From positions 6,075 through 70,074 of the forward strand of contig JBKEBP010000139.1 in NCBI GenBank assembly GCA_047973235.1: 64,000 nucleotides of DNA. The letters are read 5' to 3'. Source of the stretch: Aequitasia sp047973235 (lineage in GTDB: Bacteria; Bacillota; Clostridia; Lachnospirales; Lachnospiraceae). Under the pieces are notes generated by a model that worked only from the letters and a program-made list of their open reading frames with translations, did no database searches and was not told where the DNA came from. Below, one piece after another: positions 46,672 to 56,572 of this stretch. A program made the translations under genes and the position numbers. Positions within the stretch are counted from its first letter, which is position 1; each line of letters opens with the position of its first letter.

Positions 46672-47337
46672 TCAATCAGCAGTAAACGATTTAAACACTA
46701 TTGGATTGAAATTCCATTTTTTCCATAATATTTGCCTGAAGATATTTATGCCGATACCGTTTATTACGGCATTGATGATAGTCCCGACACCTACGCTGGT
46801 AAGTCTTCCTGCAACAAGGAGTGCGAGAGCGATACTTACAATAACACATACGATATCGAATATTGTCTTGACATTTCTGTAATTCCATTTGAAGTGATCG
46901 CTTATTTCTCTTGTAAACAAATCCTGAGCAGTGGTTGGAAGTTTACTGTTTGTTGCAAAAGCAACACCGACCATCAATATGAGTGAACCTACAGTAAAGT
47001 ATAAAACTTTATATCCGAAAGATTCCGGAAAATTTTTGGTAGCCAATTCCACGAAATCTACTACAAAACTAAATAAAATTCCGGTTGCAAAGGATAAGAT
47101 AAAGTCCTTTTTAAAACCTTTAACAATAATTGTTAGTAGCATCATTAAAAAAACTTGAAAACCATAATACCAAGTTCCGAAACTGACATTTGGAAAAATG
47201 CTATACAGCGTATGTGGAATGGCAGCTACAGCAGTTGTGCCAAATTGTCCGAGCGTAATTAATGCAACACCGGTACCACCGAGTACAACCCCGACGAAAA
47301 GTGATAACTCAGAAGGAAAATACTTTTTGTCATTCAA
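46672..47337 (-). CDS. YczE/YitT-like integral membrane protein
   Basis: 221 residues, five predicted transmembrane segments with glycine-rich first helix (FVGVVLGGTGVALITLGQFGTTAVAAIPH), typical of the YczE/DUF6198 group. The start codon is TTG at 47337, 8 bases after AGGAGG; a nearby ATG is out of frame. It follows the dehydrogenase gene by 12 bases and shares its operon, so it may be a transporter for the same substrate. Function unknown. Confidence 0.75.
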   Translation of the reverse strand: MNDKKYFPSELSLFVGVVLGGTGVALITLGQFGTTAVAAIPHTLYSIFPNVSFGTWYYGFQVFLMMLLTIIVKGFKKDFILSFATGILFSFVVDFVELATKNFPESFGYKVLYFTVGSLILMVGVAFATNSKLPTTAQDLFTREISDHFKWNYRNVKTIFDIVCVIVSIALALLVAGRLTSVGVGTIINAVINGIGINIFRQILWKKWNFNPIVFKSFTAD

Positions 47338-47349
47338 AAGAAGTTCCTC

Positions 47350-48228
47350 CTATTCTTTTATCCCATTTAAAATTTCATTTACTTTTAAAATTCCTGCATA
47401 ATCTAAATCACCCATATCATGTGAACGCATAGCCGCATAGTTTTGCCTTGATATCGAAGTAAGCGGTAGTGATACTGCATGTTTCTTTCCAAGCAAGAGC
47501 GCAATATCTAAGTCTTTTTCAAGTGTTGTAGCAGTACACATCGGTGTGAAATCCTTATTCGTAAACATTTCAAGTTTAGATTTCATTATAGATGATGCGG
47601 CTGCACTATCAAATAAACACTCAATCATTTTTCCCCAGTCCAGATTTGCCTTTTCACCTAGAACAATAGACTCAGCCAACATTTGCATACTGGTTCCAAT
47701 CATCATATTGATACAGATTTTCATATAACGCGCTTGTTCCTTATCACCAAGATAATGTTGACGATTCCCCATGATTTTAAGTAGAGGAAGAACTTTTTCA
47801 TAAACATCAGGTTCACCGGAAACCAGAATTCCTAAAGTACCATTCTCTGCAAATTCAGTACTGCCGGTAACGGTAGAACGTAGAAAATGTGCACCTCTGG
47901 ATTCGACCATTTCAGCTACCTCGGCTGAAGAGTCCGGATCTATTGTACTCATATCAACAATGGTAAATCCATTTGGAAGTGATTGTAAGATTCCGGATTC
48001 GTCCTCCATAATCTTCTTTAATACAATAGCATTTGGTATCATACAAAATACTATATCCGTACATTTGACAAGTTCGCCGGGAGTATTAACACTACTTGCT
48101 CCTTCTTTTACCATCATTTCAATATTATCTTTAGATGTATCACAGACATATAGTTCGTACCCTTCTTTTAGCAGTCGTTTAGACATACGACTTCCCATTA
48201 ACCCTACACCAATCCACCCTATCTTCAT
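47350..48228 (-). CDS. 3-hydroxyisobutyrate dehydrogenase-family oxidoreductase
   Basis: 292 residues. NAD(P)-binding GVGLMGSRM at 6-15, the active-site glycine-rich loop as STVTGSTEFAENGTLGILVSG and the catalytic lysine in RYMKICINMM. The family covers tartronate semialdehyde reductase, 2-hydroxymethylglutarate dehydrogenase and succinic semialdehyde reductases. The divergent ABC importer and shared operators tie it to the catabolic locus. Substrate could be succinic semialdehyde or a sugar-derived semialdehyde. Confidence 0.85.
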   Translation of the reverse strand: MKIGWIGVGLMGSRMSKRLLKEGYELYVCDTSKDNIEMMVKEGASSVNTPGELVKCTDIVFCMIPNAIVLKKIMEDESGILQSLPNGFTIVDMSTIDPDSSAEVAEMVESRGAHFLRSTVTGSTEFAENGTLGILVSGEPDVYEKVLPLLKIMGNRQHYLGDKEQARYMKICINMMIGTSMQMLAESIVLGEKANLDWGKMIECLFDSAAASSIMKSKLEMFTNKDFTPMCTATTLEKDLDIALLLGKKHAVSLPLTSISRQNYAAMRSHDMGDLDYAGILKVNEILNGIKE

Positions 48229-48286
48229 TGCATTTTACTCCTTTCGCTGCGATTACTAGTTTTATACGTGCCACTAATATACGTGT

Positions 48287-48304
48287 GGTATACCGAAGTA
48301 TAAC
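48287..48304. promoter_or_regulatory. GGTATACC operator, dehydrogenase side
   Basis: GGTATACCgaaGTATAAC matches the GGTATACC-N4-GTATAC pattern seen next to both GntR genes. It lies 59 bases before the minus-strand dehydrogenase start. Two copies of TATACGTG (48263-48270 and 48278-48285) stand beside it. Confidence 0.6.
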
Positions 48305-48406
48305 AATTAATTGAGAGAATTACAACTAAAGTACAAAAAAATATTCGTAAAATCAAAAAATACAGTAAACATGCACAAAAAGTAAATAAAAAATTTGTAC
48401 AATACT

Positions 48407-48450
48407 GCAATACCAAAAGTATTTACACGGTATACCAACTGTGCTATAGT
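48407..48450 (+). promoter_or_regulatory. ABC-importer promoter with embedded operators
   Basis: TTTACA (48422-48427), 17 bases, TATAGT (48445-48450). A full GGTATACC (48429-48436) lies inside the spacer, and a weaker copy, GCAATACCaaaaGTATTT (48407-48424), overlaps the -35. Binding would block RNA polymerase. The whole 287-base gap 48229-48515 holds only control elements. Confidence 0.7.
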
Positions 48451-48515
48451 AAACGAAAGTTTGACGGAAATACCAGATTGATTTGTTTTACAATGACAAA
48501 AAGGAGATAAGAGCT

Positions 48516-50030
48516 ATGGCGGAAAAAGAAACAATGCTTAAGATTAAATCCCTGCGAAAAGAGTATCCCGGAGTAGTAGCCGTTAACGATGTAAGCTTTG
48601 ATATTAAAAAAGGCGAAGTTCATATAGTTATAGGTGAAAACGGAGCGGGGAAGTCAACTCTAGTTAAAATGATGGCCGGATTAGAAGCTATAGATGGCGG
48701 GACATTAGAACTGGAAGGAAAACCATATAAGCCTACAAATGTTTTAGAAGCACAGGCAAGTGGTGTAAATATAATACATCAAGAATTAAGCATGATGGAA
48801 AATAGGACAGTTGCTCAAAACGTATTTATTGGCCGAGAACCTAAAAAAGGATTTCTTGTTAATAACAACGAGATGAATAGAAAGTGTAAAGCTTTGATGG
48901 ACAGCCTTGAAATTGATATTGACCCTTCAACAAAAGTTCAAGACCTTAGTATAGCACAACAGCAGATGGTAGAAGTTGCCAAGGCGTTATCCTTTGATAA
49001 TAGCAAGATACTGATAATGGATGAGCCTACATCAAGTTTAACAACTAAGGAAATTGAGAACCTTTTTAGAATTACAAGGAAACTCAAATCAGAGGGTGTA
49101 AGCATAATATACATTTCACATCGTATGCAGGAGCTGATGGAAATTGGTGACAGAGTAACGGTAATGCGAGATGGATCATATGTTGGAACTAGAAATATAT
49201 GTGATATAGATATGCAGGAACTCATTATGATGATGGTTGGTAGGAAGATAGAGAATGCATATCCAAGAACGTATAATGAACCGGGGAAAGAAGTTCTTAA
49301 GACAGAGAATCTTACAGGATTGAGATTTAGGAACATCAACATAGAAATAAAAGCCGGAGAAATTATCGGAGTTGCCGGACTTGTAGGAGCAGGTAGAACA
49401 GAACTTGCAAAAGCAATATTTGGTTATGATCCTATTGATTCCGGAAAAGTTATTTTTAATGGTGAGCAGATTAATAATAGAGGCTACTCAACTAGTAAGT
49501 CGGTAGATGCCAACATGGCACTTTTACCGGAAGATAGAAAGAAAGAGGGATTATTCCTTGATATGTCTATAGCTGATAATATTTCACAGGCGGTAGCAAA
49601 GAAGGTATTTAAGAATGGTCTAGTAAAAAAGTCAGTAGAGAACGAGATGTCAAATAAATATATTAAAGAACTGGCAATTGCGACAACTTCAGGAGAAAAA
49701 TTCGTAAAGGAACTATCCGGAGGTAATCAACAAAAAGTAGTTCTCGGAAAATGGTTAGCTACCGAAAGTAATTTTCTGGTTTTTGATGAACCAACTAGAG
49801 GTATTGACGTTGGAGCAAAATATGAGATTTACAGTATCATGAATAAACTTGCGAAAGACGGTGCAGCAATAATGATGATTTCATCTGATTTACCGGAGCT
49901 TCTAGGAGTGTCTGATAGAGTATACATAATGAGAGACGGTGAAGTAGCAGGAGAAGTAAACAAGGACGAAGGAATATTTACACAAGAAGGAATACTTGAC
50001 ATAGCACTACATGGGAAGGAGGAAGCATAA
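48516..50030 (+). CDS. ribose-type sugar ABC transporter, ATP-binding protein
   Basis: 504 residues from ATG 48516 (AAGGAG upstream; an ATG 33 bases earlier lacks one). Two ABC halves: the first with GENGAGKSTLVKMM and LSIAQQQMVEVAKAL, the second with the relaxed P-loop GLVGAGRTELAKAI and LSGGNQQKVVLGKWL, exactly the RbsA/MglA plan. It energises uptake of a pentose, hexose or cyclitol. The substrate is unknown. Confidence 0.93.
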   Translation: MAEKETMLKIKSLRKEYPGVVAVNDVSFDIKKGEVHIVIGENGAGKSTLVKMMAGLEAIDGGTLELEGKPYKPTNVLEAQASGVNIIHQELSMMENRTVAQNVFIGREPKKGFLVNNNEMNRKCKALMDSLEIDIDPSTKVQDLSIAQQQMVEVAKALSFDNSKILIMDEPTSSLTTKEIENLFRITRKLKSEGVSIIYISHRMQELMEIGDRVTVMRDGSYVGTRNICDIDMQELIMMMVGRKIENAYPRTYNEPGKEVLKTENLTGLRFRNINIEIKAGEIIGVAGLVGAGRTELAKAIFGYDPIDSGKVIFNGEQINNRGYSTSKSVDANMALLPEDRKKEGLFLDMSIADNISQAVAKKVFKNGLVKKSVENEMSNKYIKELAIATTSGEKFVKELSGGNQQKVVLGKWLATESNFLVFDEPTRGIDVGAKYEIYSIMNKLAKDGAAIMMISSDLPELLGVSDRVYIMRDGEVAGEVNKDEGIFTQEGILDIALHGKEEA

Positions 50031-51022
50031 TGAATGCAATAAAAAATAAGATTAAACATGTTTCCGGAATCATGTGGGCATCGCTTCTATTAGTTGTAGT
50101 GATGTACATCTTTGTACCGAATTTCTCACAACCAAGGAACTTTGATAATATTCTGAAAAATTCAGCAGTGCTAATTATAGTTTCAATTGGTATGACTATG
50201 GCGATACTATCGTCCCAAATAGATTTATCGATTGGTGGAGTTATGTCGGCAAGTGCAATGATAAGTGCAATGTACCTTGGACAATTTGATGAACCAACAG
50301 CTGCACAAATGATTATAACGTTTGGAATTGGAATGTTAGTCGGTGTCTGTTTTGGAATAATAAACGGCATTCTAATAGGGAAGTTTAAATATAACTATTG
50401 GCTAGTCACATTTGCAACTATGAGTATGGGATATGGACTGGCTCAGATAGTAACAAATGGTAACATCATTGCAGGTTTTTCCAAGACATTCAGAAATATA
50501 GCTGATGGAAAAGTGTTTGGAGGGATTTCGAGTGTCGTAATTATAGCACTTTTGATAGTAGTTATTATGTATATTGTACTTAGTAGAAGCAGATTCGGTA
50601 TGCATGCCTATGCAGTAGGTGATTCGGAGCAATGCGCATCTCAGTCAGGCATCAATGTAACTAAAATAAGGATGCTAATATACGTAATCTCAGGTGTGCT
50701 TGCAGGACTGGGCGGAGTGTTACTTGTATCAAAAACGAACTCTGCGAATACAACAATCGGAAATGGTTATGAATTTGACGCGATAGCTGCAGTTATTATA
50801 GGTGGAACACCATTTGATGGAGGAAAGGGTGGACTAATAGGTACAGTTGTAGGAGCACTAGTCATTCAAGCTTTTAAATCCGGCCTACAGTTAATGGGAG
50901 TTTCAACGTATTGGCAACAGACGCTTGTCGGACTCTTTATCTTACTAATAATTATCTTTGATGTGATAGGTGAAAACAGAAAGAATATCAAAAAGACAAG
51001 GAGGGTATACAAAAATGCGTAA
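50030..51022 (+). CDS. ribose-type sugar ABC transporter, permease 1
   Basis: 330 residues of the RbsC family with 8-10 membrane segments. The motif GMTMAILSSQIDLSIGGVMSASAM and the EAA-like AAVIIGGTPFDGGKGGLIGTVVGAL are diagnostic. Its ATG overlaps the stop of the ATPase gene. Confidence 0.92.
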   Translation: MNAIKNKIKHVSGIMWASLLLVVVMYIFVPNFSQPRNFDNILKNSAVLIIVSIGMTMAILSSQIDLSIGGVMSASAMISAMYLGQFDEPTAAQMIITFGIGMLVGVCFGIINGILIGKFKYNYWLVTFATMSMGYGLAQIVTNGNIIAGFSKTFRNIADGKVFGGISSVVIIALLIVVIMYIVLSRSRFGMHAYAVGDSEQCASQSGINVTKIRMLIYVISGVLAGLGGVLLVSKTNSANTTIGNGYEFDAIAAVIIGGTPFDGGKGGLIGTVVGALVIQAFKSGLQLMGVSTYWQQTLVGLFILLIIIFDVIGENRKNIKKTRRVYKNA

Positions 51023-52004
51023 TACAAATATTTTAAAAGGATTAGTAAAGTATTCACGTGTAATTATCCTCATAGTACTGTTCATATTCTTTTCGGTGAC
51101 AACGGATACATTTTGGTCTCCGACGAAATGGGGGAATATTACGAATATAGTTTTACAACAAGTTCCATTTCAGATGTTACTTGCAATATGTATGACTTCG
51201 GCAATTTTACTTAATGGAATTGATTTATCTATAGGATCAGGTGTTGCGTTAATATCATGTGTCTGTGGACTTGTACTAAACATGACATATAACCCATGGC
51301 TAGGAATAGCAGCGGGTCTAGCAGCAGGGGCGTTAATGGGAGTTTTTGAAGGAGTCCTAATCGCAAAGGTAAAGGTATCAGCATTTGTAACGACGTATTC
51401 ACTCCAATGGGTGCTAAAAGGTTTCGCACTTGTATTACTCGGTGGTAAGCAGATATATGATTTTGGACCTGACTTTAGACCAATATTTACATCTAACAAG
51501 TTTACATTTTTCATTATAGCAATTGTTATTTTACTAATTATGATGTTCTTACTTGGTAAGACGACATATGGAAAAGCGGTATATGCAATAGGAAAGAACA
51601 AGGAAGCAGCTGCGATATCAGGAATAAACACAAGTAGGATTCTAATTATTTCTTATACAATATCAGGAGTAATCATAGGAATTGCATCGATATTATATAT
51701 TGCGAATCTAGGTAGCGCAGAACCGGTAATAGGTGGAGACTTTGCAATAAAAGCAATAGCAGCAACCCTTATAGGTGGAACATCATTTGGTGGTGGTAAA
51801 GGTAAAGTTTCTAACGCATTGGTTGGATCAATGATTATGCTTATACTTACAAATGGAATGGTACAAATTGGAATTCCAAGTGTATGGCAACAATTTGTTA
51901 TTGGTGTAGTAATAGTATTATCAATTATTATGGAACGTGGTATGGAAAAAATAAGCTTGAGACTGACATTAAGGGAAGAAGCAGCAAGGGCGGCAAAAGC
52001 ATAA
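51015..52004 (+). CDS. ribose-type sugar ABC transporter, permease 2
   Basis: 329 residues from ATG 51015, 8 bases inside the end of permease 1, with AAGGAGGG upstream. RbsC-family motifs repeat: LLNGIDLSIGSGVAL and IAATLIGGTSFGGGKGKVSNALVG. Two different permeases suggest a heterodimeric membrane domain, rather than the homodimer of RbsC. Confidence 0.92.
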   Translation: MRNTNILKGLVKYSRVIILIVLFIFFSVTTDTFWSPTKWGNITNIVLQQVPFQMLLAICMTSAILLNGIDLSIGSGVALISCVCGLVLNMTYNPWLGIAAGLAAGALMGVFEGVLIAKVKVSAFVTTYSLQWVLKGFALVLLGGKQIYDFGPDFRPIFTSNKFTFFIIAIVILLIMMFLLGKTTYGKAVYAIGKNKEAAAISGINTSRILIISYTISGVIIGIASILYIANLGSAEPVIGGDFAIKAIAATLIGGTSFGGGKGKVSNALVGSMIMLILTNGMVQIGIPSVWQQFVIGVVIVLSIIMERGMEKISLRLTLREEAARAAKA

Positions 52005-52044
52005 TATCCCCATGAGGGTATTATATAAAAAAGGAGGATTTTTT

Positions 52045-53046
52045 ATGAAGAGAGTAATTTCAGTGTTATTGGTAATGGTAATGTGTTTAGGTTTGTTGGT
52101 GGGATGTGGAAGCAGCGATAGCGGTAGCGACAGCAGCTCGGAGGATAGTGGTTCTGATAGCAGTTCATCAGGCGACAAGAAAAGAATTGTTTTTGTTTTA
52201 AAGAACTCCAACTCAGACTTCTTCGTATCTATGGGTGAATATGCAAAAGCACGTGCAGAAGAGTATGGATGGGAACTGGAAGTTTTAGCACCTATTGAAG
52301 CGGATAACAATGAAGAAGAAATTCAATTAATTGAACAGTCATTACTTGATCCACCGGATGCATACTGCGTTGTACCTGCAGATTCAGAAGGAATTACACC
52401 TGCAATTGAGCAAATTAATGAAGCCGGAATACCTGTTGTAAATGTTAATACAATGTTTTATGATGATTCACTTGAATGTGTGTCTTTCGTAGCAGCAAAT
52501 AATGTTGCACTGGGAGAAACAAGTGGAGAGGTAGTAGTTGATTTATTAGGTGGAGAAGGAAAAGTTATACTTCTTGAAGGAACGACAGGAGCACAGACAT
52601 CAATCGATCGTATGACAGGTGTTCATACAATTCTTGATTCAGAAGACGGAATAGAAATTATAGATTCACAAACAGCAAATTATATGAGACAAGATGCACT
52701 TACAGTTACACAGAACTTATTACAAAAACATGCAGAAGTCGACGTGATCTGGGCAGCAGCAGGCGAGATGGCACTTGGTGCAGCAGAAGCAGTAAAGCAA
52801 GCAGGTCGTGAAGATGAAATTCAGATTGTAACGATTAACGCTTTCAAAGAAATGATTGAGGCTGTTATAGATGGAAGAGTCGCAAGAACGGTAGATGATG
52901 CGTCCTGGTTACAAGGACAAACAGCTATAGATGTGCTCAAAGCTTACTTTGACGGTGAAACAGTTGAAGAGAAGACGCTTATCGATGGAGTAGTTGTTTC
53001 TGATGAAAATCTTGATGATTATAAAGAAATGTGGGGATTAAACTAA
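52045..53046 (+). CDS. sugar ABC transporter substrate-binding lipoprotein
   Basis: 333 residues from ATG 52045 with AAAGGAGG upstream. Signal peptide and lipobox LLVGC are followed by a Ser/Asp/Gly-rich linker (about residues 22-45) and a periplasmic-binding-protein-type I fold (IVFVLKNSNSDFFVSMGEYAK, then CVVPADSEGITPAIEQ). It resembles RbsB/MglB. It ends the importer operon. Confidence 0.9.
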   Translation: MKRVISVLLVMVMCLGLLVGCGSSDSGSDSSSEDSGSDSSSSGDKKRIVFVLKNSNSDFFVSMGEYAKARAEEYGWELEVLAPIEADNNEEEIQLIEQSLLDPPDAYCVVPADSEGITPAIEQINEAGIPVVNVNTMFYDDSLECVSFVAANNVALGETSGEVVVDLLGGEGKVILLEGTTGAQTSIDRMTGVHTILDSEDGIEIIDSQTANYMRQDALTVTQNLLQKHAEVDVIWAAAGEMALGAAEAVKQAGREDEIQIVTINAFKEMIEAVIDGRVARTVDDASWLQGQTAIDVLKAYFDGETVEEKTLIDGVVVSDENLDDYKEMWGLN

Positions 53047-53064
53047 TAAACTAGCTAAAAAACA

Positions 53065-53133
53065 TTGACATCCGACGTAAAACAAATTATCATTATATAA
53101 ATGATAAAAACAATCGGAATACCATAAGTATAC
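53065..53133 (+). promoter_or_regulatory. promoter and operator of the first GntR gene
   Basis: TTGACA (53065-53070), 17 bases, TATCAT (53088-53093), then GGAATACCataaGTATAC at 53116-53133, downstream of the expected transcription start. This suggests autoregulation. Confidence 0.7.
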
Positions 53134-53178
53134 ATTTGTGATTTCGATTGTGTCAAATTTACGAAAGTCGGTGATGAA

Positions 53179-53841
53179 ATGAAAGGTATAGTATTAGACA
53201 TTGCACCTTCCAAAAAGCAGATAGCTTACGATGGAATTAGGCAAATGATAATAGAGGGAGACTTTGAAAAGGACACACCACTTGTCGAAAGACAACTTTG
53301 TGAAGTCTTAAATGTAAGTAGAACTCCGGTTAGAGAAGCACTTAGAGAGCTAGCTAATGAAAGTCTGGTTGAAATTATTGAAGGTAAAGGTGTCTATGTC
53401 AAGAAAATTGATTTCAAAGATATGATTGAGATTTTTGAGCTAAGAGAAGCACTGGAGTGTATGACAGTTAAGCTGTTTATTGAAAGAGCTACTGATGATG
53501 AGCTTAAGAGGCTTGAACGTTTAATGAAAGAGCAAAAAGATGCTTATGATAAGAGTGATCATGCAAGATATATGAACAACGATATGAAGATTCATAAAAC
53601 TATTGCCGAGGGCGCTGCAAATAATAGAATGCAGATTGCGATGCGAAATATATACGATCAGATACATCAAATGGCACTTGCAGTCAAAGATGATGAACTA
53701 ATTAGAAAAATTGCATATGCAGCACATAATAAAATATATAAGGCTATATTAAAAAAAGACACAGATGTTGCCCAAGAGGAAATGAGAAAACATATTGTTG
53801 AATTGAAGAACTTTTATAGAGACAGATATTATCTATTGTAA
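53179..53841 (+). CDS. FCD-type GntR regulator, copy 1
   Basis: 220 residues. Winged helix-turn-helix with LCEVLNVSRTPVREALREL near 48-66 and wing GKGVYVKKI, then an FCD domain (IFELREALECMTVKLF, ERLMKEQ, MKIHKTIAEGA, and a late MRKHIVELKNFY). Closely related over its whole length, including length itself, to the gene at 61240. It likely binds the repeated GGTATACC operator. A 10-bp hairpin follows it. Confidence 0.9.
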   Translation: MKGIVLDIAPSKKQIAYDGIRQMIIEGDFEKDTPLVERQLCEVLNVSRTPVREALRELANESLVEIIEGKGVYVKKIDFKDMIEIFELREALECMTVKLFIERATDDELKRLERLMKEQKDAYDKSDHARYMNNDMKIHKTIAEGAANNRMQIAMRNIYDQIHQMALAVKDDELIRKIAYAAHNKIYKAILKKDTDVAQEEMRKHIVELKNFYRDRYYLL

Positions 53842-53859
53842 CAAAAACTATAACTAAAA

Positions 53860-53887
53860 ACTCCACTCTATTAAACGAGAGTGGAGT
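53860..53887 (+). other. hairpin between GntR copy 1 and the 4-hydroxybutyrate genes
   Basis: ACTCCACTCT and AGAGTGGAGT flank an 8-base loop and are followed by seven A residues (53888-53894). It is not an intrinsic terminator on the plus strand. An analogous hairpin with the same A-run follows the second GntR gene. Confidence 0.6.
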
Positions 53888-53904
53888 AAAAAAAGAAACG
53901 TTAT

Positions 53905-53922
53905 GGTATACCAATCGAATAC
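53905..53922 (+). promoter_or_regulatory. GGTATACC operator before the 4-hydroxybutyrate genes
   Basis: GGTATACCaatcGAATAC ends 20 bases before the ATG of the dehydrogenase gene. An almost identical site stands before the split transketolase at 61953-61970. Confidence 0.7.
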
Positions 53923-53942
53923 AAACTTCGGAGGAAGCACAT

Positions 53943-55073
53943 ATGAAAGAACTATTAATAGCACCGGAAATACAAAAATATGATACATTTAAAGAGTTTG
54001 CTAACGAAATGGACTTAGGAAGTAAAGATGTAATACTTACTAATGAATATATATATAATCCTATTATGAAGGAAGAAAACTTAGAGTGCTCATTCATATT
54101 TCAAGAGAAATATGGTGCCGGTGAGCCGACTGATGTGATGATTGACAGCATTCTTGCTGATTTCAACAAGATAGACTGTAATCGAGTTGTCGCCGTGGGT
54201 GGAGGAACTATTATAGATATTGCCAAAATCCTAATACTTAAAGACGCAACTAATGTAGATGTTCTTTTTGACAAAGCTACGTTAGAAAAAGAAAAGGAAC
54301 TAGTTATTGTTCCCACAACCTGCGGTACAGGCAGCGAAGTTACGAACCTTTCTATTATAAACAGAACCAGAAAAGGAACTAAAATGGGACTAGGCGTAGC
54401 CGCGATGTATGCTGACTATGCAGTTATGATTCCTGAGTTTTTAAAAACATTACCGTATTATGTATTTGCAACCAGTTCCATAGATGCACTTATACACGCG
54501 ATTGAGTCATATCTAGGGCCTAAGAGGACAGCATATACCGCCATGTTTTCGGTAGAAGCAATAAAGGAAATCTTGGTTGGATATTGCGATATAGCAAATA
54601 ATGGCGAAGATAGAAGATTTGAACTAAGCGAGAATTTTCTACGTGCAAGCAACTATGCAGGCATAGCATTCGGAAATAGTGGCTGCGCAGCAGTTCATGC
54701 TATGAGTTATGCATTAGGAGGCAAATATCATGTACCACACGGAGAAAGCAACTATCAGTTTTTCACGGATGTTTTGTGGAAATATAAAGAGAAGAAACCT
54801 GATGGATTAATCGGTGAATTGAGTGATCTAATATTAAACATAGCTATAGATAATGACTTTAAAGGAAGCAATAGTGGTAACGGTATTACTTTACTCAGTG
54901 AATTATTATCTCGCATACTAGTAAAGAAGAATATGAGTGAATTTGGCGTAACACAGGATGATATAGAGTCATTTGCACAAAGCACGGTAGATAATCAACA
55001 ACGACTATTATCCAATAATTATGTAACTCTTACAAAAGAAGATATTAGATGCATATATCAAAGCAGACTCTAA
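53943..55073 (+). CDS. 4hbD: 4-hydroxybutyrate dehydrogenase (iron-containing ADH family)
   Basis: 376 residues. The NAD motif is VAVGGGTIIDIAK, followed by PTTCGTGSEVT, and iron-ligand histidines appear in DALIHAIESY and in KYHVPHGESNYQFF. The full-length match in order and wording to clostridial 4-hydroxybutyrate dehydrogenase is strong. It interconverts 4-hydroxybutyrate and succinic semialdehyde. First gene of the 4-hydroxybutyrate operon, behind the operator and a GGAGG. Confidence 0.9.
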   Translation: MKELLIAPEIQKYDTFKEFANEMDLGSKDVILTNEYIYNPIMKEENLECSFIFQEKYGAGEPTDVMIDSILADFNKIDCNRVVAVGGGTIIDIAKILILKDATNVDVLFDKATLEKEKELVIVPTTCGTGSEVTNLSIINRTRKGTKMGLGVAAMYADYAVMIPEFLKTLPYYVFATSSIDALIHAIESYLGPKRTAYTAMFSVEAIKEILVGYCDIANNGEDRRFELSENFLRASNYAGIAFGNSGCAAVHAMSYALGGKYHVPHGESNYQFFTDVLWKYKEKKPDGLIGELSDLILNIAIDNDFKGSNSGNGITLLSELLSRILVKKNMSEFGVTQDDIESFAQSTVDNQQRLLSNNYVTLTKEDIRCIYQSRL

Positions 55074-55104
55074 AGTATAAGACTAAGCAAAGGAGACTAA
55101 CGAA

Positions 55105-56556
55105 ATGGCAATGATGACAGGCGGGCAATACGTAGAAAGCATGAGAAATATGAACTTAAAGGTTTATATGTTCGGAAAGAAAATTGATAATCCGGTAGAT
55201 GATCCTATTCTTAGACCATCACTAAACTCTGTAAAAGCGACATATGACTTGGCACAAGACCCGGAGTATAAAGACTTAATGACAGCTAAATCAGCTATTA
55301 CAGGTGAAACAATCAACAGATTTTTACATATTCATGAAAGTGCAGATGACTTGGTAAGAAAAGTTAAAATGCAAAGAATGCTTGGACAGCAGACAGCATC
55401 ATGTTTTCAAAGATGTGTAGGTATGGATGCATTTAATGCAGTGTTTTCAACAACTTATGAGGTAGATGAAAAGTATGGAACTTCGTATCATCAAAACTTC
55501 CTTAAATATGCTAAGTATTGCCAAGAACATGACTATACAGTAGATGGAGCCATGACAGATCCTAAGGGTGATAGAGCATTAGCACCTCACGCTCAAGAAG
55601 ATCCTGATCTCTATTTACATATAACAAAACAAACAGATGAGGGGATATACGTAACCGGAGCAAAAGCCCATCAGACTGGTGCTGTTAATTCGCAGGAGAT
55701 GATAGTTATGCCAACCATAGCGATGGGGCCTGATGATAAGGACTATGCTGTTTCCTTTGGTATTCAAACTGATGCAGAAGGAATACTAATGATTATAGGA
55801 AGACAGTCATGTGATACCAGAAAACTTGAAGGATCACAACTAGACGTTGGAAACAGTGAGTTTGGTGGCATGGAAGCACTCGTGGTATTTGATAATGTAT
55901 TTATACCTAATGATAGAATCTTCCTAAACGGTGAAGTGGAATTCGCCGGAATGCTAGTAGAGAGATTTGCAGGATATCATAGACAAAGTTATGGTGGATG
56001 TAAGGTTGGTGTTGGCGATGTTTTAATTGGAGCAACAGCTGTAGCAGCAGAGCATAACGGATGTGAAAGAGCTTCACATATCAAAGATAAATTAATAGAG
56101 ATGACACACCTTAATGAGACATTGTATTGCTGTGGAATTGCCTGTTCATCAGAAGGAAGTGCAACTAAATCAGGTAACTATTTTATTAATTTATTACTTG
56201 CAAATGTATGTAAACAAAATGTCACCAGATTTCCTTATGAAATAGCCAGACTAGCAGAAGATATCGCAGGCGGCAACTTAGTTACAGCACCATCTGAGGC
56301 GGATTTAAAAGACTCTGTAGTAGGGCCTTATGTAGAAAAATATTTCAAGGCAGCTAAAAATGTTAGTGTAGAGAATAGATTTAGGATACTCAGATTAATA
56401 GAAAATTTATGTCTTGGTTCAGCAGCAGTAGGATATAGAACGGAATCAATGCATGGTGCAGGTTCACCTCAGGCACAGAGAATAATGATAGCACGCCAAG
56501 GAAACCTACCGATGAAGATGAAATTAGCAAAGAAAATCGCTAAGGTTGAAGAGTAA
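55105..56556 (+). CDS. abfD: 4-hydroxybutyryl-CoA dehydratase / vinylacetyl-CoA isomerase
   Basis: 483 residues. The four ligands of its unusual 4Fe-4S cluster are all present: C100 and C104 (ASCFQRC), H292 and C299 (YHRQSYGGC). It belongs to the FAD-containing acyl-CoA dehydrogenase fold and removes water from 4-hydroxybutyryl-CoA to give crotonyl-CoA. The enzyme is oxygen sensitive, consistent with an anaerobe. Confidence 0.96.
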   Translation: MAMMTGGQYVESMRNMNLKVYMFGKKIDNPVDDPILRPSLNSVKATYDLAQDPEYKDLMTAKSAITGETINRFLHIHESADDLVRKVKMQRMLGQQTASCFQRCVGMDAFNAVFSTTYEVDEKYGTSYHQNFLKYAKYCQEHDYTVDGAMTDPKGDRALAPHAQEDPDLYLHITKQTDEGIYVTGAKAHQTGAVNSQEMIVMPTIAMGPDDKDYAVSFGIQTDAEGILMIIGRQSCDTRKLEGSQLDVGNSEFGGMEALVVFDNVFIPNDRIFLNGEVEFAGMLVERFAGYHRQSYGGCKVGVGDVLIGATAVAAEHNGCERASHIKDKLIEMTHLNETLYCCGIACSSEGSATKSGNYFINLLLANVCKQNVTRFPYEIARLAEDIAGGNLVTAPSEADLKDSVVGPYVEKYFKAAKNVSVENRFRILRLIENLCLGSAAVGYRTESMHGAGSPQAQRIMIARQGNLPMKMKLAKKIAKVEE

Positions 56557-56572
56557 AACCGGAGGGAAGCAT

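Noticed and set aside
46672..47333. ATG at 47333 as start of the YczE-like gene
   Set aside because: That ATG is out of frame; the TTG at 47337 has correct spacing from AGGAGG.
53860..53894. Intrinsic terminator after GntR copy 1
   Set aside because: The stem is followed by A residues, not U, on the plus strand, and no minus-strand gene ends here.
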